Shown piece by piece: positions 12,341 through 20,736 of a DNA stretch of 64,000 bases (position 1 is its first letter; each line of letters opens with the position of its first letter). Source of the stretch: Acidobacteriota bacterium (GTDB lineage: Bacteria > Acidobacteriota > Blastocatellia > Pyrinomonadales > Pyrinomonadaceae); NCBI GenBank assembly GCA_019639155.1, contig JAHBSJ010000001.1, positions 248,001-312,000 on the forward strand, written 5' to 3'. A program made the position numbers and the translations under genes. Below the pieces are notes generated by a model that worked only from the letters and a program-made list of their open reading frames with translations, was not told where the DNA came from and searched no databases.

Positions 12341-13296
12341 ACGGTTGTCCTAAACCAATCAACAAACTTCGGAATACCGTCAGCGATCTTGGTCTGCGGG
12401 TCATAGCCAAGCAGCCGCCGTGCTTTGCTGATATCTGCATACGTCGCCGGAACATCACCCGGCTGCATCGGCTGTCGGTCGATGATCGCATTCATTTCGA
12501 GCGACCGTTCGAGCAGCGAGATCAGTTCGCCAAGTTCTGTCGTCTCTGACTCACCCAGATTGAATACCTCGTAGATCGAACCGTCATAGTCGATCGCTGC
12601 TCGGACGCCATCGATAATGTCGTCAATATACGTATAGTCACGCCGGGACGAACCATCGCCGAAAACTTGTATCGGTTTGCCTTCTGTGATCAAACGAGCA
12701 AATTTGTGTATGGCAAGGTCGGGCCGCTGCCGCGCACCGTAAACGGTAAAGAACCGCAGGCAGATACAGCGGATGTCGTAAAGATGCGAGTATGTATGGC
12801 AAATGAGCTCGCCGGCTGCCTTTGTCGCAGCGTATGGCGAGATCGGCTGATGAATGCGGTCGTCCTCCGCAAAAGGTACTTTTTCATTGATGCCGTACAC
12901 GCTGGACGACGAGCCGAAAACGAACTGCTTGATACCGTGTTCGCGGCATAGTTCCAGCAGGTTCAATGTACCGTTGATGTTCGTTTCCGCGTATAGTTTC
13001 GGTTCGGAAAGCGACGGCCGCACGCCGGCTCGTGCCGCGAGATGGGCGATGACATCGAATTTCTCATCAGAAAAGACATTCGCCATCGCATCCGCATCAC
13101 GAATATCGGCCTCGACGAATTTGTATTCCGGCCTTTTTAGATGTTGCGCGATATTCGCGTGTTTTATCTCAGGCGAGTAAAAGTCGTTCAGGTCATCGAC
13201 GACGGTTATCCGCCATCTGCCTTCGGCCAGCAGCCTGTCCACAAGATGCGAGCCGATGAAACCTGCTCCGCCTGTTACGAGTATGCTTCGCGTCAC
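12337..13296 (-). CDS. NAD-dependent sugar epimerase/dehydratase (UDP-glucuronate 4-epimerase-like)
   Basis: Extended short-chain dehydrogenase of 319 residues: [11 protein letters not shown] binds NAD near the N-terminus, SSSSVYG and YAATKAAGE supply the catalytic Ser, Tyr and Lys. [18 protein letters not shown] and the RRDYTYIDD motif point to UDP-glucuronate or UDP-GlcNAc 4-epimerases. Likely role is activated-sugar supply for surface polysaccharide, alongside the dehydrogenase at the left edge. It converges with the ferritin-like gene, sharing the palindromic CTAG at 12337-12340 as both stop codons. Confidence 0.9.
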   Translation of the reverse strand: MTRSILVTGGAGFIGSHLVDRLLAEGRWRITVVDDLNDFYSPEIKHANIAQHLKRPEYKFVEADIRDADAMANVFSDEKFDVIAHLAARAGVRPSLSEPKLYAETNINGTLNLLELCREHGIKQFVFGSSSSVYGINEKVPFAEDDRIHQPISPYAATKAAGELICHTYSHLYDIRCICLRFFTVYGARQRPDLAIHKFARLITEGKPIQVFGDGSSRRDYTYIDDIIDGVRAAIDYDGSIYEVFNLGESETTELGELISLLERSLEMNAIIDRQPMQPGDVPATYADISKARRLLGYDPQTKIADGIPKFVDWFRTTV

Positions 13297-13434
13297 ATCC
13301 GAGATTTTATCTTAGTCTATCCGAGGGTGCGAGGCAGGCCGCGTTGAATTTGGGTCTTGCAGCGTTTCCCTTGTGTTTTAAGCTCTGCGTTAACTATACT
13401 TTACGAGTGATGTTGCGATGATGGGAGGCACTAT

Positions 13435-13926
13435 TTGAAAACTGAACTTGAACGCAAGAACCTTTCCGCAGAAGGTTTGCGGTTTGCGGTCGTCGTTGCC
13501 GGTTGGAACCGCCGCATCACAACACAGCTTGAGGCAGGTGCCATCCACGGGCTAACGTCAGCCGGATGTGCGGAAGATCGTATCAGCGTTTTTACCGTTC
13601 CTGGAGCTTTCGAGCTGCCGCTCGCTTGCAAAAAGGCCGCTGATACGCGAAAGTTTGATGCGGTCATTGCTTTAGGCTGCGTTATCAGGGGCGACACCCC
13701 GCATTTTGACTTTGTCGCAGGCGAGGCAGCACGTGGTCTGATGGATGTTTCACTGGAAACAGGCGTGCCGGTGATATTCGGAGTGATAACGACCGAGAAT
13801 TTGGAACAAGCAATCGCCCGGGCCGGTGGCGCGGACGAACCCGAGAACAAGGGCAACGAAGCGGCGGTAACGGCAATCGAAATGGCTCATGCCTGCCGAG
13901 AGATCAGCGGTCCGATCGAAGTTTAG
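13435..13926 (+). CDS. ribH: 6,7-dimethyl-8-ribityllumazine synthase
   Basis: Penultimate riboflavin enzyme, condensing the 5-amino-ribitylamino-uracil and a four-carbon unit; forms icosahedral or pentameric assemblies. Signature segments present: VVVAGWNRRI, VPGAFELPLAC, GCVIRGDTPHFDFVA with the catalytic His, FGVITTEN and NKGNEAA. The start is TTG 13435, preceded at ideal distance by GGGAGG. nusB follows 20 bp later, a common bacterial pairing. Confidence 0.95.
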   Translation: MKTELERKNLSAEGLRFAVVVAGWNRRITTQLEAGAIHGLTSAGCAEDRISVFTVPGAFELPLACKKAADTRKFDAVIALGCVIRGDTPHFDFVAGEAARGLMDVSLETGVPVIFGVITTENLEQAIARAGGADEPENKGNEAAVTAIEMAHACREISGPIEV

Positions 13927-13945
13927 CAACATCAGCAGTATCCCG

Positions 13946-14434
13946 ATGTCTTTTGAAAAGCCAGAGAAGAGTTCAGGCACAAGGCACAAAGCCCGCGAAG
14001 CCGCACTGCAAATGCTTTTTGCCGCAGATCTGGCAAAAACCACTCCCGAAGACCTTTGCAACAACTACTGGGACACGCTTGGCGAGGATGGCCTCGACGC
14101 CGCTACTCGTGATTTCGCCGACAGCCTGGCGAAAGGAGCCCTTGAGAAGATAGAGGTAGTTGATGAGCGGATCAAGCAGCGGGCGGAACATTGGCGGATC
14201 GAGCGAATGGCGTGCGTTGACCGCAACATTCTCAGACTGGCCATTTACGAACTCCTGTATCGGGATACGCCGGCGACCGTCATCATTAACGAAGGGCTCG
14301 AGCTCGCGCGTTGTTTTTCGACCTTTGAATCTACCCAGTTCATCAACGGCATCCTTGATGCGATCAAGCACGATCTTGAGAATGACGCATCGACAGCAGA
14401 TGACGCCAGCAAAACAAAGGCAACATCAAAATAA
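13946..14434 (+). CDS. nusB: Transcription antitermination factor NusB
   Basis: All-helical RNA-binding factor of the rRNA antitermination complex, 162 residues from ATG 13946. Typical motifs: RHKAREAALQMLFAAD at the N-terminus, VDRNILRLAIYELLY, and the C-terminal INEGLELARCFSTFESTQFINGILD (read in parts). The last 25 or so residues are a charged tail (DASTADDASKTKATSK) beyond the usual fold. The secreted-protein gene at 14382 overlaps its 3' end. Confidence 0.93.
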   Translation: MSFEKPEKSSGTRHKAREAALQMLFAADLAKTTPEDLCNNYWDTLGEDGLDAATRDFADSLAKGALEKIEVVDERIKQRAEHWRIERMACVDRNILRLAIYELLYRDTPATVIINEGLELARCFSTFESTQFINGILDAIKHDLENDASTADDASKTKATSK

Positions 14435-15020
14435 CAGACGCACCTTTTTCGGGGTATCCTCTGTTATTCTCCTCGGCATTTTCGCTCTTTTTTCTACCGC
14501 AGCGGGTCAGGAACTGCCTAAAGAGATCCGCGGCTACAAGGTCCACAAAGCCAGAGTTCTTGTCGAGCCCGACCCACAGCAAAACAAGGCCACCAATGGT
14601 GCTGCCGACAAACCTGACGCCGTCGTGAGGGTGCCGCGGCCGCGTGTCGTTGACGTCGGGCTGACGGGCATTGTCTTGGAGGTCACGACCAACATTTCGC
14701 CTCCGAAGCAGCGAGGTAAAGTTGATTTCCTAATGTTTCACGGTATTACCGTAAACGGAATCCCATTGGAAATCGAGGAATACCGCAAGCCGTTCGACCT
14801 TTCGGGCGACCCTTCAAAACCGCTGACGCTTCCGGTTCGAGCGTATATCCGCAATACCGACGTTTTGCGTGCTGCGTACCGTGAACTAGTTGACTCAAAG
14901 GAGCATTGGCGGGTTAAAGGCCGGATCTTTGTATTCGGGCGTTTCAAGAAATTCGGCTTTTCCTTCAAGCGTGTTGTCCCTGTTGACTTTGACCTTGAGG
15001 TCCCGAATCCGCTCCGCTGA
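14382..15020 (+). CDS. Secreted protein of unknown function
   Basis: From ATG 14382 the product has 212 residues; ATG 14400 is an alternative. A signal peptide is plain (RRTFFGVSSVILLGIFALFSTAAGQE). The mature part is rich in beta-strand, with KGRIFVFGRFKKFGFSFKRVVPVDFDLEV at the end (read in parts), resembling late-embryogenesis-like or immunoglobulin-like beta sandwiches, but I do not recognise a family. It overlaps nusB by about 50 bp in another frame and is probably the last gene of the ribH-nusB transcript. Confidence 0.65.
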   Translation: MTHRQQMTPAKQRQHQNNRRTFFGVSSVILLGIFALFSTAAGQELPKEIRGYKVHKARVLVEPDPQQNKATNGAADKPDAVVRVPRPRVVDVGLTGIVLEVTTNISPPKQRGKVDFLMFHGITVNGIPLEIEEYRKPFDLSGDPSKPLTLPVRAYIRNTDVLRAAYRELVDSKEHWRVKGRIFVFGRFKKFGFSFKRVVPVDFDLEVPNPLR

Positions 15021-15101
15021 TCTTTCGTTGCATTCAACCGCCAAAGACTTACTTTGCGGCCGCTATATGCGGTATCATAGGGGTTTGCGTCAGAGGTTGA
15101 G

Positions 15102-18100
15102 ATGAATACGACGGAAAACAAAGATATCTCGGGATTTATCAAAGAGGCTTTCGGCTCGAACGCCACCTACGTGGAAGGACTGCTTGCACGATTCAGGCAG
15201 GATCCTAAACTGGTCGATGAGTCGTGGCAGGAGTATTTTGGTGAATTGCTGACCGGCTCTTCCGACAGCGGTGAGCCCAAAGCAATAAATGCGTCGGTAC
15301 AGCCCGTTGAACCGCAAAAGACGGGGTCAAAAGCGGCGGCTCTCGAGGCTGCCGACGGTAAACCCATCACGGGCCCCGCTAAGAAGATCGTCGAAAATAT
15401 GGAGCTGAGCCTTTCGGTTCCTACTGCAACCAGTTTTCGATCGATCCCTGTCAAGCTTTTAGAGGAAAATCGACGTATCATCAACGAACACTTAGCGAAC
15501 CGAGGCCGCGGTAAAGCATCTTTCACACACATCATTGCGTGGGCGATAGTAGAGGCCGCAAGGTCCATTCCCTCGATGAACACCGGCTTCGGCCTGACGA
15601 ACGGAGTGCCTGCCCGTCTGGAACGCGAAAGCGTCAACCTCGGCATCGCGATCGACATCGAGAAAAAGGACGGCTCGCGAAACCTGCTCGTTCCGAATAT
15701 CAAAGAAGCCCAGTCGATGAATTTCTCTGAGTTTTTTGATGCCTACAATGACAAGATCTCCCGGGCTCGCGAAGGAAAGCTCGAGATAGCCGACTTTCAG
15801 GGCACGACAATATCGCTGACCAATCCCGGCACGATAGGCACTGTGGCATCGAACCCGCGTCTAATGTCCGGCCAGAGTGCCATCATCGCGACGGGTGCGA
15901 TCGAATACCCGGCGGAATATCAGGCGATGACCGACGAAGCCCTGTCCCAGCTCGGCATCAGCAAGATAATGACGATGACGAACACCTACGATCATCGAGT
16001 CATTCAGGGTGCGGAGAGCGGCCTTTTTCTTGCACGCATCCATGAATATCTGGTCGGAAAGCACGGCTTTTACGACGGCATCTTTGCCGATATCGAACTG
16101 AATTATCCTCCGCTTCGCTGGGCCACGGACAACAATCCCGCTCTTTTCGGCAGCAACCGCGAAGCTGAACATATAGAAAAGCAGGCTAATGTCCTTCAGC
16201 TAATCAACGCATATCGCACACGCGGCCACTTATTGGCGGACATCGATCCGCTTGGGATGACCTCTTACCATGCGGCGGAGCTCGATCTGGAGAATTTCGG
16301 GCTGACCATTTGGGACCTCGACCGCGAGTTCATTACGGGCGGACTGCACGGTGAAAAAACGGCAAGTTTGCGGCGCATTTTGAGCATCTTGCGGCGTGCG
16401 TACTGCGGCAAGGTCGGCATCGAATACCGCCATATTCAATCCAAAGAAGAGAAAGAATGGATTAGGCAAAAGGTCCGCGAACACTTCGTCGATACAGAGC
16501 CGCTCGCCCCCGACATCAGGAAAGAGCTTCTGCAAAAACTGATCGAAGCCGAACAGTTCGAACAGTTCCTGCACAAGAAATATCTGGGTCAAAAGCGCTT
16601 CTCGCTCGAAGGTTGTGAGACGGTGATTCCTATGCTTGATCAGCTTGTCGAGGAGTCCGCGTTCCGCGGCATAGACGAGATCTACATGGGAATGGCTCAC
16701 CGCGGCCGCCTGAATGTTTTGTCAAACATCATTGGCGATCCTGAGACGGGCGACATGGCGGAACGTATTTTCACGGTCTTTGAGGGAACGTCGCACCCTG
16801 ACTTCCCTGCTGACGAAGGTGACGTGAAGTATCATCAGGGTGCCGTCGGCAACCGTAAAACACGGAACGGCAAAGAGATACGCATACAATTGTCGTGTAA
16901 TCCCAGCCACCTCGAGGCCGTAAATCCCGTTGTAGAAGGCATGGCGCGTGCGCGGCAGGACGATCTGCGCAACGGCGCGGGGCTTACGCGCGAAGAGGCT
17001 TACGACAAGGTAATGCCCGTTCTGCTTCACGGCGATGCCGCGTTCGCCGGGCAGGGCGTTGTGATGGAGACGCTGCAGCTCGCAGATCTGCCGGGTTACA
17101 GGACCGGCGGGACGATCCATATCGTCATCAATAACCAGATCGGCTTCACGACCTCGCCGGAACTCAGCCGCAGCTCCATATACTCGACCGACGCCGCCCA
17201 GATCACCCAGACCCCGATCTTCCACATCAACGGCGATGATCCTGAGGCCGCGTTCCGCGTCATACAGATCGCGCTTGAATACCGGCATACGTTCAACAAG
17301 GACGTCGTTCTCGACCTTGTCGGGTTCCGCCGTCTGGGACACAACGAGGGCGACGAACCCAGCTATACACAGCCCGTCATGTACGCCCGCGTCAAGGCTC
17401 ACCCCGGCACGCGTCATCTTTACGCACAGCAGCTCATCCGCGAGGGCGTCATATCTGAAGACGACCTGAAAGCGATGACCGACAAGGTCGTTGAAAAGTA
17501 CGAGGGCATCCTGTCGCGTGCAAAACAGATCGCGTCCGAAAAGCCCGCAAGAGCCGCCCTGCCCCAGCATCCCACCGACGAGGATGGCTCGAACATTCTC
17601 GAAACCGGCACATCTGCAGATGTGCTCGCCAGGGTCGCGGACAAGATATCCTTGGTTCCCGACGGGTTCAATGTCAATCCGAAGATGGTTGGCCAGCTTG
17701 GCCGCCGAGCAAAGATGGGTTCCGGCGAAGTGCCGATGGATTGGGGGTTTGCTGAGGCTATGGCTTTCGGATCGCTCGTCGCCGAAGGCACGCCCGTCCG
17801 CATCAGCGGGCAGGATTCGGGCCGCGGGACGTTCTCTCAGCGGCACGCTTCGATGTACGACACGATGACCGGCGACCGCTGGACACCGCTCGGCGAACTG
17901 ACCAGCGAACGAAACCCAACTGCGAGGTTCTACGTTTTCGACAGCTCGCTTTCCGAATACGCCGTTCTCGGTTTCGAATACGGTTATTCCGTCGTCTGCA
18001 TCAACGACCTCGTAATGTGGGAGGCTCAGTTCGGCGACTTCTCGAACGGCGCTCAGATCATCATCGATCAGTATATTTCGGCATCCGAGGACAAATGGCA

Positions 18101-18803
18101 GCAGAAATGCCGCCTCGTGATGCTGCTGCCGCACGGCTATGAGGGCCAGGGGCCGGAGCATTCGTCCGCAAGGCTCGAACGCTACCTCCAGCTTTGCGCC
18201 GAAAACAACATGCAGGTCTGCTATCCGACCACGCCCGCCCAATATTTCCACCTGTTGCGGCGGCAGGTCATGCAGGACAGCGTTCGTCCTCTCGTCGTAA
18301 TGACACCGAAAAGCCTTCTTCGCCTTCCGGCCGCCACGTCAACGATGGCGGAGCTTGAGAACGGCGGATTCCGGCCCGTGATCGACGATGCCCGCGTTTC
18401 GGATAGGGCCGCCGTTCGCCGCGTCGCGGTCTGCAGCGGCAAGGTCTTTTACGATCTCGACGCCGCCCGCGGCAGCTCTGTCGGCGATATTGCCGTGGTA
18501 CGCCTGGAACAGTTCTATCCGTTCCCGGCCGCCGGGCTTCGCGACGTAATTGCCTCATATCCTAACGCCTCAGACATCGTCTGGGTGCAGGAAGAGCCCC
18601 AAAACATGGGCGGTTGGCAATTTGTCGAACACCGCATCGGAGCTCTTTTGCCCGGCGGCGTTTCGCTTCGCTACATCGGCCGTCCGGCGTCCGCGTCACC
18701 GGCGACAGGCTCGTACGCCGTTCACGAACTGGAGCAATCCAAGCTCGTTTCGGAAACATTGGATATAGCTTCTTCCGAGAGCACCGCTGCGGTGCAGAAA
18801 TAG
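15102..18803 (+). CDS. kgd: Single-chain 2-oxoglutarate dehydrogenase/decarboxylase with E2 domain
   Basis: A 1233-residue TCA-cycle enzyme of the OdhA/Kgd type. Residues 1-45 are the E1 N-terminal segment; about 95-335 are a dihydrolipoyl succinyltransferase catalytic domain with DHRVIQGAESG near 296; the remainder is thiamine-diphosphate E1, with MAHRGRLN near 530 and GDAAFAGQG...NNQIGFTT near 643-675. No lipoyl-bearing domain is present, so lipoate must come from another E2. This architecture is best known from Actinobacteria. GAGGTTGAG is a good ribosome site before ATG. Confidence 0.93.
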   Translation: MNTTENKDISGFIKEAFGSNATYVEGLLARFRQDPKLVDESWQEYFGELLTGSSDSGEPKAINASVQPVEPQKTGSKAAALEAADGKPITGPAKKIVENMELSLSVPTATSFRSIPVKLLEENRRIINEHLANRGRGKASFTHIIAWAIVEAARSIPSMNTGFGLTNGVPARLERESVNLGIAIDIEKKDGSRNLLVPNIKEAQSMNFSEFFDAYNDKISRAREGKLEIADFQGTTISLTNPGTIGTVASNPRLMSGQSAIIATGAIEYPAEYQAMTDEALSQLGISKIMTMTNTYDHRVIQGAESGLFLARIHEYLVGKHGFYDGIFADIELNYPPLRWATDNNPALFGSNREAEHIEKQANVLQLINAYRTRGHLLADIDPLGMTSYHAAELDLENFGLTIWDLDREFITGGLHGEKTASLRRILSILRRAYCGKVGIEYRHIQSKEEKEWIRQKVREHFVDTEPLAPDIRKELLQKLIEAEQFEQFLHKKYLGQKRFSLEGCETVIPMLDQLVEESAFRGIDEIYMGMAHRGRLNVLSNIIGDPETGDMAERIFTVFEGTSHPDFPADEGDVKYHQGAVGNRKTRNGKEIRIQLSCNPSHLEAVNPVVEGMARARQDDLRNGAGLTREEAYDKVMPVLLHGDAAFAGQGVVMETLQLADLPGYRTGGTIHIVINNQIGFTTSPELSRSSIYSTDAAQITQTPIFHINGDDPEAAFRVIQIALEYRHTFNKDVVLDLVGFRRLGHNEGDEPSYTQPVMYARVKAHPGTRHLYAQQLIREGVISEDDLKAMTDKVVEKYEGILSRAKQIASEKPARAALPQHPTDEDGSNILETGTSADVLARVADKISLVPDGFNVNPKMVGQLGRRAKMGSGEVPMDWGFAEAMAFGSLVAEGTPVRISGQDSGRGTFSQRHASMYDTMTGDRWTPLGELTSERNPTARFYVFDSSLSEYAVLGFEYGYSVVCINDLVMWEAQFGDFSNGAQIIIDQYISASEDKWQQKCRLVMLLPHGYEGQGPEHSSARLERYLQLCAENNMQVCYPTTPAQYFHLLRRQVMQDSVRPLVVMTPKSLLRLPAATSTMAELENGGFRPVIDDARVSDRAAVRRVAVCSGKVFYDLDAARGSSVGDIAVVRLEQFYPFPAAGLRDVIASYPNASDIVWVQEEPQNMGGWQFVEHRIGALLPGGVSLRYIGRPASASPATGSYAVHELEQSKLVSETLDIASSESTAAVQK

Positions 18804-18807
18804 CAGA

Positions 18808-19944
18808 ATGAACGCATTTATGGTCATCCGGAACGCAATTTTCGCTTCGGCTGCTTTTGCGGCAGTTTTCGCGTTGCTTCTTGCATGCCAGTCGAAAACG
18901 GCGAGCGGCGAGACGCCCGTTCAGCCATCTGAACCGCAGGCCCGGGCGACGCCGAAGAACACCGAACCCCTAACGATCGCCGCGGTCGGCGACATAATGC
19001 TCGGTTCGCCGTTCCCGAACGAATCGCGGATGCCGCCGAATGACGGGGCGGACCTGTTGAAAGGCGTTACGCCCGTCTTGTCGGCTGCGGACATCGCTTT
19101 CGGCAATCTCGAGGCGCCGATGACCGACAGCGGCGTGTCGGCGAAATGCCGGCCCGGTTCCACGCGTTGTTTCGCGTTCCGCATGCCGACGCGTTACAAC
19201 ACGTATCTCAAGGAAGCCGGGTTTGACGTCATGAGCCTCGCCAATAATCACGCGGGCGATTTCGGCGACAAAGGCCGTGCCGACACGCGTGCCGCTCTCG
19301 ACGCCGTGGGCATCAAACACGCCGGCAGCGACCGCACGCAGTTCTCGACGGCCTACCTCGACGTAAAGGGCAAACGCGTTGCATTCATTGGTTTTGCACA
19401 TAACAGCGTGGTCCCGAACGTCAACGACCTGGCCGCGGCCCGCAGCTACGTCATCGAGGCCGACAAGCAGGCCGACATCGTCGTCGTCTCGTTCCACGGC
19501 GGTGCCGAAGGATCGGGTGCGCAGAACGTCCCGAACCGCACCGAGCTGTATTTTGGCGAGGCACGCGGCAATCTGCCGCTGTTTTCGCGGACGGTCATCG
19601 ATGCCGGGGCCGACCTCGTCCTCGGCCACGGTCCGCACGTCCTTCGCGGCATGGAGATCTACAAGGACCGCCTGATCGCTTACAGCCTCGGCAATTTCTG
19701 CACCTACGGCTGGTTTCAGCTCGCCGGCGAGACCGCGTTGACCGTCATTCTCGAGGCAAAACTCGACCACGAAGGCCGCTTTATCGGCGGCAAACTCCAT
19801 TCCGGCAAGCAGGAAGGACGCGGAATTCCCGTCCTCGACCCGTCCGGCGAGGCCGTCAGAAAGGTCCGCGCGCTCTCCGAAGCCGATTTCGGGCCAAATG
19901 CACCGAAGATCGACGATAACGGCGACGTCTCCGTTAAGAAATAG
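18808..19944 (+). CDS. CapA-family metallophosphatase-like lipoprotein
   Basis: A 378-residue protein with a lipoprotein signal peptide (lipobox LLLAC, Cys about residue 27) followed by the CapA/PGA-capsule fold: IAAVGDIMLGSPFP at the metal site, FGNLEAPM, SLANNHAGDFG, and VVVSFHGGAE...GHGPHVLRGMEIY. CapA-type proteins take part in poly-gamma-glutamate export, but most homologues are uncharacterised metallophosphatase-like enzymes. It begins five bases after the dehydrogenase stop and ends directly at tandem array 2. Confidence 0.85.
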   Translation: MNAFMVIRNAIFASAAFAAVFALLLACQSKTASGETPVQPSEPQARATPKNTEPLTIAAVGDIMLGSPFPNESRMPPNDGADLLKGVTPVLSAADIAFGNLEAPMTDSGVSAKCRPGSTRCFAFRMPTRYNTYLKEAGFDVMSLANNHAGDFGDKGRADTRAALDAVGIKHAGSDRTQFSTAYLDVKGKRVAFIGFAHNSVVPNVNDLAAARSYVIEADKQADIVVVSFHGGAEGSGAQNVPNRTELYFGEARGNLPLFSRTVIDAGADLVLGHGPHVLRGMEIYKDRLIAYSLGNFCTYGWFQLAGETALTVILEAKLDHEGRFIGGKLHSGKQEGRGIPVLDPSGEAVRKVRALSEADFGPNAPKIDDNGDVSVKK

Positions 19945-19957
19945 CGATTCGACGGAC

Positions 19958-20277
19958 CTCGCGGAGACATCTACGGGACTCGCGGAGACATCTACGGACG
20001 TCGCGGAGACATCTCCGGGACTCGCGGAGACATTGACGGAACTCGCGGAGACATCTACGGGACTCGCGGAGACTTCTCCGGATGTCGCGGAGACTTCTCC
20101 GGGCCTCGCGGAGACTTCTACGGAACTCGCGGAGACATCTACGGAACTCGCGGAGACATCTACGGGACTCGCGGAGACTTCTCCGGGACTCGCGGAGACT
20201 TCTCCGGACGTCGCGGAGACATCTACGGGACTCGCGGAGACTTCTCCGGGACTCGCGGAGACTTCTCCGGCACTCGC
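19958..20277. repeat. Tandem array 2: 15 units of 21 bp
   Basis: Fifteen whole units (19958-20272) starting within 14 bp of the CapA-like stop, then a truncated unit. Constant part CTCGCGGAGAC, variable part such as ATCTACGGGA or TTCTCCGGGA. CGGAGACTTCTCCG is a near-perfect palindrome, so many units can fold alone. Unit length and copy number equal those of array 1 although the sequences are unrelated. Open frames through the array (AETSTGL-like heptads) have no start or context of a gene. Confidence 0.97.
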
Positions 20278-20540
20278 CGCCGGACCGCAGGCAGCCTTGC
20301 CTGCACCTCGCCCACCGCCCGCCGGACCGCAGGCAGCCTTGCCTGCACCTCGCCCACCGCCCGCCGCACCTCGCCCGATTGCCGTCGGCTTTAGCCGACG
20401 GTCCGAAAAGCCAACAATTATGCGGGCTTCAGCCCAAATGATCTGCGGGCTAAAGCCCGAACTTCATTTATGCACGCAAACCGTCGGCTAAAGCCGACGG
20501 CAATTCCCGGATCCAAGCTGCAGGCTGGCAGCCTGCACCT
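20278..20540. repeat. Cluster of REP-like palindromes
   Basis: Follows array 2 directly. Two copies of a roughly 45-bp element contain GCAGGC-AGCCTT-GCCTGC; then come GCCGTCGGCTTTAGCCGACGG halves at about 20381 and 20481, GCGGGCT(T/A)...AGCCCG stems at about 20422 and 20446, and GCAGGCTG-CAGCCTGC near 20520. With the array this fills the 790 bp between two genes; I see no coding sequence there. Confidence 0.85.
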
Positions 20541-20557
20541 CACCCACCGCTTTTCCC

Positions 20558-20585
20558 TTGACTTATAAGGCGATAAACGTATACT
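20558..20585 (+). promoter_or_regulatory. Probable promoter of the beta-helix protein gene
   Basis: TTGACT (20558-20563) and TATACT (20580-20585) with 16 bp between them. The predicted leader of about 145 nt contains CACTAAT/ATTAGTG (20628-20634 with 20663-20669) enclosing CGGAC-GCGT-GTCCG, so it can fold. Confidence 0.5.
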
Positions 20586-20736
20586 CACAGAACAATCTCT
20601 TGCAGTTCGTATGTATCGCTGTTTGAGCACTAATTCGGACGCGTGTCCGCCTTTCCCCTCTGATTAGTGGAAGGCCGGACTGTGTCCAAATGTGAAATTC
20701 CCTGAAAAAGGTCGTCAATTTAAGGAAGGTAAATCA

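Noticed and set aside
16722..18251. 509-codon antisense ORF within the oxoglutarate dehydrogenase gene
   Set aside because: High-GC shadow frame; the sense strand has full catalytic motifs and the antisense product resembles nothing.
19898..20491. ORF encoding repeated LAETSTG-like heptads
   Set aside because: Translation of tandem array 2 and REP-like hairpins; begins inside the CapA-like gene in another frame.
20592..20736. Cyclic-di-GMP (GEMM) riboswitch
   Set aside because: GGACGC occurs, but the conserved GEMM tetraloop-receptor and P1 layout are not present.
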